64,000 nt of DNA from JAYRZB01 sp041916675 (GCA_041916675.1 JAYRZB010000003.1:62001-126000), one strand, 5' to 3'; shown: positions 1-8,195, numbered from the stretch's first letter. Notes: generated from the sequence alone by a model not told the origin. Numbers and translations: made by a program.

Positions 1-1
1 T

Positions 2-3000
2 CAGGGCGGAGCCTATGATGCGTTTGAACAGACGTTCCTGGGGTTCGAAAAGGTCACGGCTGAACTCAGCTGCGAGACCGGGGAGACCGCGTGCCCCTGG
101 GTTGTGGCGCAATACCGGCAGGAAGCGGTCGCAGCCGGATCGCTAAAGCAGCTCGAGATCTTTGCCGGCAACGGCACGCTGCTTCGTAAAATCGAGAACG
201 GCTATGTGGTCAACCAGGCCGCTGCCCCCTTCACCGCCCACAAGACCTCCGAACAGGTCACCGATTATCTGGTGGGCGGCACGGCGGTGACGCGCAAGGA
301 ATGGACCTATGACGGCTATGCCAACCTGCTCGAGGAAAAGGACCTCGGTCTGGTTGGTGTCAGCACCGATGATGTGGTGACCACTTCGAGCTATCAGCTC
401 AACCTGACCGACTATCTGGTCTCAAGCCCGGGCCGGGTGAGCGTGCGCTCGGGCGCTGGTGTGCTGCTTCGGGACACCGAATATGTCTATGACGGAGCAA
501 CGGATGCCAGTGCGGCCCCGCTCAAGGGCCATGTGACCACGACCCGCAACTGGCTGGCTGAAGAAAGCCGCTGGATTGCCGCCCATGCCGAATATGACGG
601 CTTTGGCCAGCAGGTGGCCAGCATTGACCCACTGGGGAACCGCAGCGAGGTCGACTACGACAGCGCCACCCATCAATATGTAACCGGGGAGCGCAATCCG
701 CTCTACTTCACCGGCGACACCCGCCAGCAGACTTCGGCCAGCTGGAACGCGCTCTGCGGCCAGCCGGCCAGCCAGACCGGGCTCAATGGCGAGGTGACGA
801 GCTTTACCTATGATGCGCTCTGCCGTCTGACCCGCACCGATCTGCCGGGCGGCGACTATGAGACCATCGCCTATGCCAACCTTGGCAACCCCACAACCCA
901 GTATGTGGAAAAGGCCCGCCGCCCCGCCGATGGGGTGACCCCGATCTGGTCACGCGAGTATCTTGATGGGCTCGAACGGGTCTATAAGAGCCAGCGCGTG
1001 GCTGCCGATCCGGCCAAGCCGGTAACGGTCGAGACCGTCTATGCCAAGCGTGGCCAGGCGGCCAGGACCAGCCTGCCCTATTATACCGGCGAGACCGTCT
1101 ATTGGACCACGACACAGTATGACCTGCTCGACCGCCCGGTGCTGGTGACCCTGCCCGATACCAGGACCATCGCCACGGCCTATGAGGCAGCCGCCGGGGC
1201 AATGGTTGCAATCAAGCTCACCGATCCGCTGGGGCGGATCACCCGCACCACCAAGGATGCCCGCGGCAATGACCTGGCCCGCACCGGCTATCTTGGCGGC
1301 ACGGCGGTCAACACGACCATGACCTATACCCCGCTGTCCGAGCTCGTCGGCGTCACCGATCCGCTGGGCAATCAGTTCAGCTACAGCTACGACACGCTGG
1401 GGCGCAAGACCCAGAGCCAGGACCCTGATCTGGGGCTCTGGACCTATGGCTATGACGATGCCGGGCGCATGGTCAGCCAGACCGATGCCAAGGGGCAGTT
1501 GAGCACGATCAGTTACGACGCGCTCGGGCGTGTGCTGACCCGGCTCTCCGGAGTGGGCCAGCCCGACCAGATCAGCCTGACCAACACTTACGACCAGGAG
1601 CGGCCCGGCTTTGCCAATATCGGCAAGCTCACCTCGGCGGACAACGACAATGCCGTCTTCGACTATGACTATGATCCGGCCGGACGCCTGGTGCGCCAGT
1701 CACGGCTGGTCGATACGCTCAGCCATGTCACCACCACCCAGTTCGATCATGGCGGGCGGGTGCTGGCACAGACCTATCCCGATGGCGCCAGTTCGGGCCT
1801 GCATGCCTATAATGCGGCGGGTCAGCTGATCAGCGTTGCAGGTGCCATCACCAGCACCAGCTACCTCGCCTCGGGCGCCACGGCATCGATTGCCTATGCC
1901 AATGGGGTGTCGACCACTTATTCGTACAGCCCCACCCGCAACTGGCTCAACACGGTGCTCACCACCAAGGGCCCCACCATCATCCAGTCCCTGACCTATA
2001 CCAGGGACCATGCCGGCCGCATCATCACCGTGGCCGGGGACCGGGCCGAGGACAGCTGGACCTATGCCTATGACGATCTCGACCGGCTGCTGAGCGCGGC
2101 CAATACCAACACCCCCGCGCTCAGCCAGACTTTTAGCTATGACCTTGCCGGGAACCTGACTGCCAACTCGAGCCTGGGCGCCTATGTCTATCCCGCCCAG
2201 GGCCTGGCCTCGGTCCAGCCCCATGCCGTCCAGTCCGCCGGGGACTGGGGCTTTACCTATGATGCCAATGGCAACCAGACAGTCCGCACCACGCTGGGCA
2301 CGCCGGACCGCACCATCACCTATGATCCGGACAATCGCCCGGCCCTTGTTGCCGCCAATGGCAACAGCGTCACCTACCTTTATGGACCAGACGGCGAGCG
2401 GCTGAAAAAGCGCAACGGATCCGATGAAACCCTCTACCTTGGTGCCAGCGAACGCGATCCGGCTGGCGGCTTTACCCACTACATCAACCCCGACGTCAAG
2501 CAGATCGGGGGCATCCACCACTATCTGCACCGCGACCACCTGGCCTCGATCCGCCGCGTGACCGATGCCAGCGGCACCCTCTATCGCGCCTCGGCCTACC
2601 AGCCCTTCGGCGTACAGATCGAAACCGCCCTCAACCCCCTGACCCCAGCCGAAACCAAGGGTTATATCGGCGAGCGCAACGACCCCGAAACCGGGCTCAC
2701 CTATCTCCACGCCCGCTACTACGACCCCACCCTCGCCCGCTTCCTATCGCCAGACTGGTGGGACCCAACACAGGCTGGAGTGGGCACAAACCGGTACAGC
2801 TACTCAGCAAATGATCCGGTGAATGCGTCAGACCCGAATGGGCATCTCTACCAAAGCAACAACCCGTGGTTCAATGACGTAACCGGGAAGACGCGGACAG
2901 TGGCGACTCGCGCGACTGTTGCATCAGCCGTCGGAAGCAACATGGCGGCTTCCAGCGCCAGTGTGTTCGGCTTGGCGGCTGTCTTCTTCTTCCTCAGCAC

Positions 3001-3454
3001 CACGCCTACGGGAGGGGAGAACGACTCGTGTCAAAGAGGTTGCACGGCAACCATGACAAAGAAAGGGTCAAGCCGCGCCGTTACACCAGAGGGAGGAAAC
3101 TCCGCCGACGGGCTGGCGAAGCGGCGCGAGCATCTCCAAGACCTCAAAGAGGCATCCGGGACGTATCGCAAGAAGACCGATATCACCGACCTTGGTCAAC
3201 GCAGCACCACTGGACCGGTCTTCAAAACAACAGCTATTGCATCACAAGCCGCCAAGAAAATGGGGTTCCTCCGGTTAAACGAAACCATAAACGGACAAGC
3301 CATTTTCAGGAAAGGCAGAGTATACATCACGAGAGATGTGGATGGCCATAATGGCGGAGCTTGGAAACGTGCTGATTCCGTTCAAAATCTAGGATCAAAA
3401 GATACTCGAGATGGAACATTTAACGCTGACCTGTCTATCCGCGTAGGAGATTAA
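2..3454 (+). CDS. Rhs/YD-repeat polymorphic toxin, 3' part (5' end outside window)
   Basis: The frame is open from base 2, so the gene begins left of the window; the GTG at 104 is only an internal codon. The first visible residues (AYDAFEQTFLGFEKV) match the SpvB/TcB-type region that precedes the repeats of Rhs and Tc-toxin shells. About 900 residues of YD repeats follow (TYAYDDLDRL, SYDLAGNLTANS, YDPDNRP), then the Rhs core end with YLHARYYDPTLARFLSPDWW and NDPVNASDPNGH, ending near base 2844. The last ~200 residues are the variable tip: a linker with WFNDVTG and a hydrophobic stretch, then a C-terminal domain with AIFRKGRVYITRDVDGHNGG, AWKRADSVQNLGSKDTRDGT and a final RVGD. From memory that is the Ntox21 (BECR-fold RNase) pattern. 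In the family the shell encloses the tip and delivers it to neighbouring cells. The Rhs assignment is firm; the Ntox21 call is an inference. Confidence 0.9.
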   Translation, partial: QGGAYDAFEQTFLGFEKVTAELSCETGETACPWVVAQYRQEAVAAGSLKQLEIFAGNGTLLRKIENGYVVNQAAAPFTAHKTSEQVTDYLVGGTAVTRKEWTYDGYANLLEEKDLGLVGVSTDDVVTTSSYQLNLTDYLVSSPGRVSVRSGAGVLLRDTEYVYDGATDASAAPLKGHVTTTRNWLAEESRWIAAHAEYDGFGQQVASIDPLGNRSEVDYDSATHQYVTGERNPLYFTGDTRQQTSASWNALCGQPASQTGLNGEVTSFTYDALCRLTRTDLPGGDYETIAYANLGNPTTQYVEKARRPADGVTPIWSREYLDGLERVYKSQRVAADPAKPVTVETVYAKRGQAARTSLPYYTGETVYWTTTQYDLLDRPVLVTLPDTRTIATAYEAAAGAMVAIKLTDPLGRITRTTKDARGNDLARTGYLGGTAVNTTMTYTPLSELVGVTDPLGNQFSYSYDTLGRKTQSQDPDLGLWTYGYDDAGRMVSQTDAKGQLSTISYDALGRVLTRLSGVGQPDQISLTNTYDQERPGFANIGKLTSADNDNAVFDYDYDPAGRLVRQSRLVDTLSHVTTTQFDHGGRVLAQTYPDGASSGLHAYNAAGQLISVAGAITSTSYLASGATASIAYANGVSTTYSYSPTRNWLNTVLTTKGPTIIQSLTYTRDHAGRIITVAGDRAEDSWTYAYDDLDRLLSAANTNTPALSQTFSYDLAGNLTANSSLGAYVYPAQGLASVQPHAVQSAGDWGFTYDANGNQTVRTTLGTPDRTITYDPDNRPALVAANGNSVTYLYGPDGERLKKRNGSDETLYLGASERDPAGGFTHYINPDVKQIGGIHHYLHRDHLASIRRVTDASGTLYRASAYQPFGVQIETALNPLTPAETKGYIGERNDPETGLTYLHARYYDPTLARFLSPDWWDPTQAGVGTNRYSYSANDPVNASDPNGHLYQSNNPWFNDVTGKTRTVATRATVASAVGSNMAASSASVFGLAAVFFFLSTTPTGGENDSCQRGCTATMTKKGSSRAVTPEGGNSADGLAKRREHLQDLKEASGTYRKKTDITDLGQRSTTGPVFKTTAIASQAAKKMGFLRLNETINGQAIFRKGRVYITRDVDGHNGGAWKRADSVQNLGSKDTRDGTFNADLSIRVGD
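2043..2844 (+). repeat. Rhs core 3' segment, copy 1 (in the expressed gene)
   Basis: This is the reference copy of a segment repeated downstream. It starts near GGGCCGAGGACAGCTGG and ends at the codons for DPNGH. Long identical runs recur at 4496-5298 and 6325-7170; a fourth fragment (8196-8478) matches a stretch starting slightly upstream of this copy. Repeated core ends are the homology by which Rhs loci exchange tips. Confidence 0.9.
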
Positions 3455-3455
3455 C

Positions 3456-3656
3456 ATGCAGAAACATACTGATACCGAGCCAACATGGGAAAATAGGGGG
3501 AAAACAATCAAAGAACTAATACGAGACCTTCTTACCTTTGAAAATCAAAATCAAGAAGTACGGATCTCCGCTGATGGCGGCGATACTATCGTCCCAATTA
3601 GCGCCGCAGTTCGTAGGAATGGGATGTGCATTTTATTATTTGATTCTCCACAGTAA
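3456..3656 (+). CDS. Probable immunity protein of the first Rhs tip (66 aa)
   Basis: The ATG lies one base after the TAA of the Rhs gene, the usual place for a cognate immunity gene, and the tight spacing suggests translational coupling. The product is small, acidic and soluble, with no signal peptide or membrane segment, which fits neutralisation of a cytoplasmic nuclease. It contains WENRGKTIKELIRDLLTFEN and a short strand-rich end (QEVRISADGGDT, CILLFDSPQ). The WENRGKTI-ELI opening recalls small immunity proteins found beside Ntox21-type tips, but this is from memory. The gene is visibly more AT-rich than the Rhs core, as is typical of exchangeable tip-immunity modules. Pairing with the tip is inferred from position. 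Confidence 0.75.
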   Translation: MQKHTDTEPTWENRGKTIKELIRDLLTFENQNQEVRISADGGDTIVPISAAVRRNGMCILLFDSPQ

Positions 3657-3657
3657 A

Positions 3658-3984
3658 ATGTGGGGTTATATCGCCAAGAAAGGGCTCGGAGAATTTATGG
3701 GAGTCTTTGCCGCACGAATTCAAGGTGCTTCCTCAAAGTCAGTTATGGCAGCAGGGGCATTGGTCGGTCGAGCGTTGGGCACATCTAAAAGTCCCATCCC
3801 ATACGGAATGACGAACTCAAATTCCGCCGCACGGGCCATTGTAAAACTGTCCGGTGGCAACGTTGACGGGTTTGGCGGGCCAAATTGGGACCAGCGGCCC
3901 GGAATGGAACGGGCCGATGATGTGGTAAGCGCTGCCCTAAGGTACCTGCAGAACCAGTATGCATTCAACGGGGGAAGGGGCTGA
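3658..3984 (+). CDS. Orphan polymorphic-toxin tip-like fragment (108 aa)
   Basis: The ATG at 3658 follows the immunity stop by one base. The frame is also open upstream to 3538 inside the immunity gene; that part looks like a shadow. The product carries PIPYGMTNSNSAARAIV, followed by GGNVDGFGGPNWDQRPGME. A Gly-x-Asn-Ser-Asn-Ser motif followed by a Gly-Pro-rich segment resembles the ends of some peptidase-like tip domains, but I do not recognise a family. There is no Rhs core in front and no convincing ribosome binding site. The best reading is the 3' end of a displaced tip whose core was deleted, with its immunity gene being the next one. It may not be expressed on its own. Confidence 0.45.
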   Translation: MWGYIAKKGLGEFMGVFAARIQGASSKSVMAAGALVGRALGTSKSPIPYGMTNSNSAARAIVKLSGGNVDGFGGPNWDQRPGMERADDVVSAALRYLQNQYAFNGGRG

Positions 3985-4014
3985 CATGCAGGATCGTCAT
4001 CCACTGGTCAGAAA

Positions 4015-4416
4015 TTGAAGGAACTTGCGACAGCCTGGCTTAAATACGCACAGAAGGCATCTTTTCTAGTCCTCTGCCTCGCGACATTGTCGTCGCTTAC
4101 GTACTGCGCCGCGGATGACTACAATCGAAAGGCCCTATTTGACCAGAAAGGCGAGATCACGAGTGGGTCGGCCTTCTGCGTCGAAATTGGTATGAAGATC
4201 GATGAAGCAGTCAATTGCTTGGAGGGCCAAGGTTGGACGAACCTAACAGATCACTTCTTTGATACAACCGACTACAATGTTTATGATGGGGATTGCACAA
4301 AAACGTCCTGTGTACCGTTCTACAATGGACGCTGGGGTGACAGCTCAATAGACATTTTCTATCGTGACGGAGCAATCACTCGTATTCGTTGGAGCATCTC
4401 GATAATTGCTATCTAG
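4015..4416 (+). CDS. Exported small protein, probable immunity protein of the orphan tip
   Basis: The product has 133 residues from a TTG start. No in-frame ATG exists upstream before the TGA at 3982; an ATG at 3986 opens only a 10-codon peptide in another frame, so a lost or shifted start is possible. The N-terminus has Lys followed by a hydrophobic stretch (ASFLVLCLATLSSLTYC), a signal peptide or membrane anchor, with a poor lipobox around the Cys. The rest is a Cys-containing extracytoplasmic domain (CVEIGMKIDEAVNCLEGQGW, then paired Cys near DGDCTKTSC). Position directly behind the orphan tip suggests an immunity role, and export suggests that the matching toxin acts in the periplasm. I recognise no family. 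Confidence 0.5.
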   Translation: MKELATAWLKYAQKASFLVLCLATLSSLTYCAADDYNRKALFDQKGEITSGSAFCVEIGMKIDEAVNCLEGQGWTNLTDHFFDTTDYNVYDGDCTKTSCVPFYNGRWGDSSIDIFYRDGAITRIRWSISIIAI

Positions 4417-4479
4417 AGATACCAACCCAACAAGTGACCATAGCCACGCTTCAATCTGCGGTCTCCACAGGAACTACCC

Positions 4480-5943
4480 TTGGCGCTCGGTCTCGGGGCC
4501 GAGGACAGCTGGACCTATGCCTATGACGATCTCGACCGGCTGCTGAGCGCGGCCAATACCAATACGCCCTCGCTCAGCCAGACCTTTACCTACGACCTCG
4601 CCGGGAACCTGACTGCGAACTCGAGCCTGGGCGCCTATGTCTATCCCGCCCAGGGCCCGGCCTCAGTCCAGCCCCATGCCGTCCAGTCCGCCGGGGACTG
4701 GGGCTTTACCTATGATGCCAATGGCAACCAGACAGTCCGCACCACGCTGGGCACGCCGGACCGCACCATCACCTATGATCCGGATAATCGCCCTGCGCTG
4801 GTTGCCGCCAATGGCAACTCCGTCACCTATCTTTATGGACCAGACGGCGAGCGGCTGAAAAAGCTCAACGGATCCGATCTCACGCTCTACCTCGGTGCCA
4901 GTGAACGCGATCCGGCCGGCGGCTTTACCCACTACATCAACCCCGACGTCAAGCAGATCGGGGGCATCCACCACTATCTGCACCGCGACCACCTGGCCTC
5001 GATCCGCCGCGTGACCGATGCCAGCGGTGCCCTCTACCGCGCCTCGGCCTACCAGCCCTTCGGTGCGCAGATCGAAACCGCCCTCAACCCCCTGACCCCT
5101 GCCGAAACCAAGGGCTATATCGGCGAGCGCAACGACCCCGAAACCGGGCTCACCTATCTCCACGCCCGCTACTACGACCCCACCCTCGCCCGCTTCCTCT
5201 CACCAGACTGGTGGGACCCAACACAACCCGGCGTCGGCACAAACCGGTACAGCTACTCAGCAAATGATCCGGTCAATCAGAGTGATCCGAATGGGCATGC
5301 ATACACAACGACTAACTCTTGGTTCGCCTCGGTAACGGGGGCCAACTACCAGAGGCCCGGCACCGCCACGCCAAAGTTGCCATCGACGGCGAGGGCGGCC
5401 GCTCCTGTCATTCGAGTTGCGATGGGTGTCCATCCCAACATGAGAATGACGCCGCAAATGCAGACCAGGCAGGATCAAGCGAACCAGCAGTTCTGGCGAT
5501 TTGTGCACGGTGTCGGCAACACCGTTATAGATTTCACACCCGTCATTGGTGACGCGAAAGGCTTTCTTGAGGCTCGCGATGGGTGGGATTATGCCTTCGC
5601 CGCAGTTGCACTAGTGCCAGCCTTTGGCGATGCAGCAAAAGCAATATACAAAGCGGGGAAGGGTATCAGCAAAACATCAGATGGCGTAATTAGCGTCACC
5701 AGGAACGGCGTTGCGCTGCCTCCAACACCTAAATACCAGATACCGTCCGGTTATGTGGAAAACAGCAAGAGACCGGGCAGCTATGGGGAAATTCAGGGCG
5801 GTAAGTTTCAAGAGAGGTTGAGGATCGACCAAGCAACTCCACCCGGCCAGAAGGGCCCAAACTATTCGCATTATCACCTGAACGGATCATGTAAGCACTT
5901 CTCCCCTCGATCTGGAGATAAGGACCCAGGTTTTACCCCATGA
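4480..5943 (+). CDS. Displaced Rhs cassette 2: core end plus unidentified tip toxin
   Basis: The frame is open from a TTG at 4480, but true Rhs homology begins near 4496. It copies the core end of the main gene through NDPVNQSDPNGHA (to about 5298) with only scattered changes. It lacks an N-terminal shell, promoter or good ribosome binding site, so it is probably a silent donor cassette. The new tip has the WFASVTG junction, a hydrophobic helical linker (VIDFTPVIGDAKGF, LVPAFGDAAKAIY), then a C-terminal ~75-residue domain with PSGYVENSKRPGSYGEI, GGKFQERLRIDQATPPGQKG and NYSHYHLNG. The His-x-His of SHYHLNG could be catalytic or metal-binding. I recognise this as a toxin-tip type but cannot name the family. 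The stop overlaps the next ATG (ATGA). Confidence 0.75.
   Translation: MALGLGAEDSWTYAYDDLDRLLSAANTNTPSLSQTFTYDLAGNLTANSSLGAYVYPAQGPASVQPHAVQSAGDWGFTYDANGNQTVRTTLGTPDRTITYDPDNRPALVAANGNSVTYLYGPDGERLKKLNGSDLTLYLGASERDPAGGFTHYINPDVKQIGGIHHYLHRDHLASIRRVTDASGALYRASAYQPFGAQIETALNPLTPAETKGYIGERNDPETGLTYLHARYYDPTLARFLSPDWWDPTQPGVGTNRYSYSANDPVNQSDPNGHAYTTTNSWFASVTGANYQRPGTATPKLPSTARAAAPVIRVAMGVHPNMRMTPQMQTRQDQANQQFWRFVHGVGNTVIDFTPVIGDAKGFLEARDGWDYAFAAVALVPAFGDAAKAIYKAGKGISKTSDGVISVTRNGVALPPTPKYQIPSGYVENSKRPGSYGEIQGGKFQERLRIDQATPPGQKGPNYSHYHLNGSCKHFSPRSGDKDPGFTP
4496..5298 (+). repeat. Rhs core 3' segment, copy 2
   Basis: This copy has nearly the same length as copy 1 and long identical runs with it, ending at the DPNGH codons. 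Differences are mostly synonymous or conservative. Confidence 0.9.
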
Positions 5944-6311
5944 ACGATATTCTTAACAAATTTCAATGGCATGACGCAGAGATATGCAGCGTTCATATCG
6001 ACAGGATGTCAGCAGGTATCAATGATAGTATTATCCTCAATATAAAGTGGCCGGATGGCAAGAACTCTGCCGTAAAGTTTGAGGATTGCTACGCAGCCCG
6101 CTTTGAGTTGAATTTTGGCATTATTGCGAGTGAGGCAATTTTAGATTTTTCACTCCGACCAGACGAACCATTTCTACATGACACCCGCCAAACCTGGATT
6201 CATATGGGAGTAGAATTACCTGACCTGAATTGCGCTCGCATAGAAACTTCTTCAACTGGAAGTGTATTAATGGTTTGCTTTAAGTCTATAAACATATCGA
6301 AACCGCAATAG
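5940..6311 (+). CDS. Probable immunity protein of cassette 2 (123 aa)
   Basis: The ATG overlaps the tip stop codon in ATGA, so the pair would be translationally coupled. The product has no signal peptide and looks cytoplasmic. It opens FQWHDAEICSVHIDRMSAG, followed by a W-P-D-G segment and an FEDCYAARFELNFGII stretch; His, Asp and Glu residues near the N-terminus are the clearest conserved-looking points. Proteins of this WHDAEI type are found beside toxin genes as I recall, but I cannot give a family number. Base composition is clearly AT-richer than the flanking core copies, as expected for a horizontally exchanged immunity gene. The function is inferred from its position. Confidence 0.65.
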   Translation: MNDILNKFQWHDAEICSVHIDRMSAGINDSIILNIKWPDGKNSAVKFEDCYAARFELNFGIIASEAILDFSLRPDEPFLHDTRQTWIHMGVELPDLNCARIETSSTGSVLMVCFKSINISKPQ

Positions 6312-6324
6312 CTTGGGTGGGTTT

Positions 6325-6754
6325 CCGGCCGCTGAGCGCGGCCAATACCAACACCCCCGCGCTCAGCCAGACTTTTAGCTATGACCTTGCCGGGAACCTG
6401 ACTGCCAACTCGAGCCTGGGCGCCTATGTCTATCCCGCCCAGGGACCGGCCTCGGTCCGGCCCCATGCCGTCCAGTCCGCCGGGGGCTGGGGTTTTAGCT
6501 ATGATGCCAATGGCAACCAGACGGTCCGCACCACGCTGGGCACGCCGGACCGCACCATCACCTATGATCCGGATAATCGCCCGGCCCTCGTTGCCGCCAA
6601 TGGCAACAGCGTCACCTACCTTTATGGACCAGATGGCGAGCGGCTGAAAAAGCGCAACGGATCCGATGAAACCCTCTATCTCGGCGCCAGTGAACGCGAT
6701 CCGGCCGGCGGCTTTACCCACTACATCAACCCCGACGTCAAGCAGATCGGGGGC
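6325..6754 (+). pseudogene. Rhs cassette 3, 5' fragment cut off by a palindromic insertion
   Basis: Core homology resumes near CTGAGCGCGGCC and runs in frame through YINPDVKQIGG, where a 94-base foreign segment replaces nine bases of core. After it the reading frame is shifted by one, so this part no longer joins the tip. The open frame itself continues into nonsense to 7141. The cassette is therefore a disrupted silent donor unless recombination removes the damaged part. Confidence 0.75.
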
Positions 6755-6848
6755 TCCTGCCATTCGAGCGTAGCTCTCATGGCCTTCTTGCCTTGTATGG
6801 CTCCGCTGGAGCCATCCATCCGGCATAAATGCCGGACCGCCGGCGAAG
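6755..6848. mobile_element. 94-base palindromic element with two 8-bp perfect hairpins
   Basis: Alignment with copies 1 and 2 shows this stretch replacing nine bases (ATCCACCAC), a net gain of 85 bases and therefore a frameshift. It holds ATGGCTCC/GGAGCCAT (6797-6804 and 6808-6815, loop GCT), then TCCGGCAT/ATGCCGGA (6819-6826 and 6829-6836, loop AA), plus a weaker GAGC/GCTC pair near 6766-6776. It is too short to code. The layout resembles intergenic mosaic or REP-like elements of Rhizobiales; no second copy was noticed in the window. Confidence 0.65.
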
Positions 6849-6884
6849 TATCTGCACCGCGACCACCTGGCCTCGATCCGCCGC

Positions 6885-7823
6885 GTGACCGATGCCAGCG
6901 GCGCCCTCTACCGCGCTTCGGCCTACCAGCCGTTCGGCGTGCAGGCCGAGACCGCCCTCAACCCCCTGACCCCTGCCGAAACCAAGGGCTATATCGGCGA
7001 GCGCAACGACCCCGAAACCGGGCTCACCTATCTGCACGCCCGCTACTACGACCCCACCCTCGCCCGCTTCCTCTCCCCAGACTGGTGGGACCCAACACAG
7101 GCTGGTGTGGGTACAAACCGCTACAGCTACTCAGCAAATGATCCTGTCAATCAGAGTGATCCGAATGGCAACTGCTCACTGACATCAGACCGGTGCGGCA
7201 GTGACGGCTGGAACTCGTCCCGAGACAGCGGTTCCGCGCAGCTAGGCAATGGCCGCACGACCAGCAAATGGTTCCTTGACGTCACGGGCCAAACACCAAA
7301 GTCTTATTCAAGCGCTCTGGCGCTGAAGTCCTTCAAGGCTGCAAACGGCCTATCGGGCGGCGTAATCTCTCTAAATAGTAGCGCCCCTCGCGCCGGCCAT
7401 GAAGCAGCCGTTATGACGGAGTTGGCTGTCACCAGGCCGCAATGGCAGACCCACGACTTTGTCCTTCACTACTATTTTGGTTTAGGGATAGGTATAAAGC
7501 TAGGCGACGTGGGTCTAGCAAATGCCTTCGAAAATACTCCATCGGTCAAGGGCATCACACAAAAACTCATCAACAATGTAATGCGCAACGCTTTCGATGG
7601 ACTGAAAGCCAGCGATAGGGGAAGTTCTGATGTGACTTGGGATCCCAACCTATTTTCGGTCGGACGCAGCACTTTGTTCATGGATGCTGCTTGTGGCAGG
7701 GATACTTGCGACTTTGCATTCGGGATTAGAGATAGGTTTGTCGATCCAGTTAACTTGGGTTTTGAAGTTGGTAGGTGGCCATACGATATCCATCATGACT
7801 GGACGGAGAGGAGGCGGTTTTGA
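6885..7823 (+). CDS. Rhs cassette 3, 3' open frame: core end plus large unknown tip toxin
   Basis: This is the frame-shifted remainder of cassette 3, starting in the core at MTDASGALYRASAYQPFG and passing YLHARYYDP and NDPVNQSDPNGN. The tip is about 215 residues: KWFLDVTG shows the same junction motif as tips 1 and 2, then a long domain with DFVLHYYFGLGIGIKLGDVG, DPNLFSVGRSTLFMDAACG and FEVGRWPYDIHHDW. The clustered aromatic and His residues (HYYFG, YDIHHDW) and a Cys pair (CGRDTC) stand out. I do not recognise the fold. The downstream immunity gene encodes a lipoprotein, which suggests that the toxin acts on the periplasm or membrane rather than in the cytoplasm. Confidence 0.7.
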   Translation: MTDASGALYRASAYQPFGVQAETALNPLTPAETKGYIGERNDPETGLTYLHARYYDPTLARFLSPDWWDPTQAGVGTNRYSYSANDPVNQSDPNGNCSLTSDRCGSDGWNSSRDSGSAQLGNGRTTSKWFLDVTGQTPKSYSSALALKSFKAANGLSGGVISLNSSAPRAGHEAAVMTELAVTRPQWQTHDFVLHYYFGLGIGIKLGDVGLANAFENTPSVKGITQKLINNVMRNAFDGLKASDRGSSDVTWDPNLFSVGRSTLFMDAACGRDTCDFAFGIRDRFVDPVNLGFEVGRWPYDIHHDWTERRRF

Positions 7824-8185
7824 TGAAAGTGAGACACCTAGAAATCCTCTACGTCCCGATGTTATGTATATTGTTGGGGGCATGTGAAGGTGAAACTGAC
7901 CTTGTAAGAGGCTATAGCTTAGTGGTGGTAGACAACCGACCAACTGCATTGATTTCGGACAAAGATGATCGTGTTGTTGTCGACCCCAATATAATCCGAC
8001 ACAAAGTGATCGACACCTACATAGTAGGGGTTCGGGAAGATGCTGAGCTCGACCCCCGGCTTTCCACCAAGTTCGGGTATTTCATCTTTAGTACGCAAAC
8101 TGGTGAATTGCAGGAAGGACTGGACAGAGCGGCTTTTGAGGTCGCCGCTAAGGCGATAGGCATTAATCCCCGTGCATTCGAATGA
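7823..8185 (+). CDS. Lipoprotein, probable immunity protein of cassette 3
   Basis: The ATG overlaps the tip stop in TGATG; a TTG three bases earlier would add one Met. The N-terminus is a classical lipoprotein signal: short basic start, LYVPMLCI and lipobox LLGAC, with the Cys near residue 18. The mature part is ~100 residues, starting EGETDLVRGYSLVVVD, with a basic and acidic mixed surface and no membrane helix. The position behind a toxin tip implies immunity. Membrane anchoring implies that the toxin must be stopped outside the cytoplasm. Base composition is AT-richer than the core repeats. Confidence 0.65.
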   Translation: MKVRHLEILYVPMLCILLGACEGETDLVRGYSLVVVDNRPTALISDKDDRVVVDPNIIRHKVIDTYIVGVREDAELDPRLSTKFGYFIFSTQTGELQEGLDRAAFEVAAKAIGINPRAFE

Positions 8186-8195
8186 GTTCCTGTTG

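Larger units (their letters stand above)
6325..7170 (+). repeat. Rhs core 3' segment, copy 3 (interrupted)
   Basis: This is the same core end as copies 1 and 2, running to the DPNG codons and interrupted at 6755-6848. Confidence 0.85.

Noticed and set aside
1700..2710. Gly-rich 336-codon minus-strand frame in the Rhs core, repeated at 4663-5163 and 6200-6826
   Set aside because: It is a shadow of the YD repeats; it recurs only because the core is repeated.
6755..6848. Integron attC site or CRISPR-like repeat
   Set aside because: There are no attC-type core sites, no integrase nearby, and the hairpins are not repeated with spacers.
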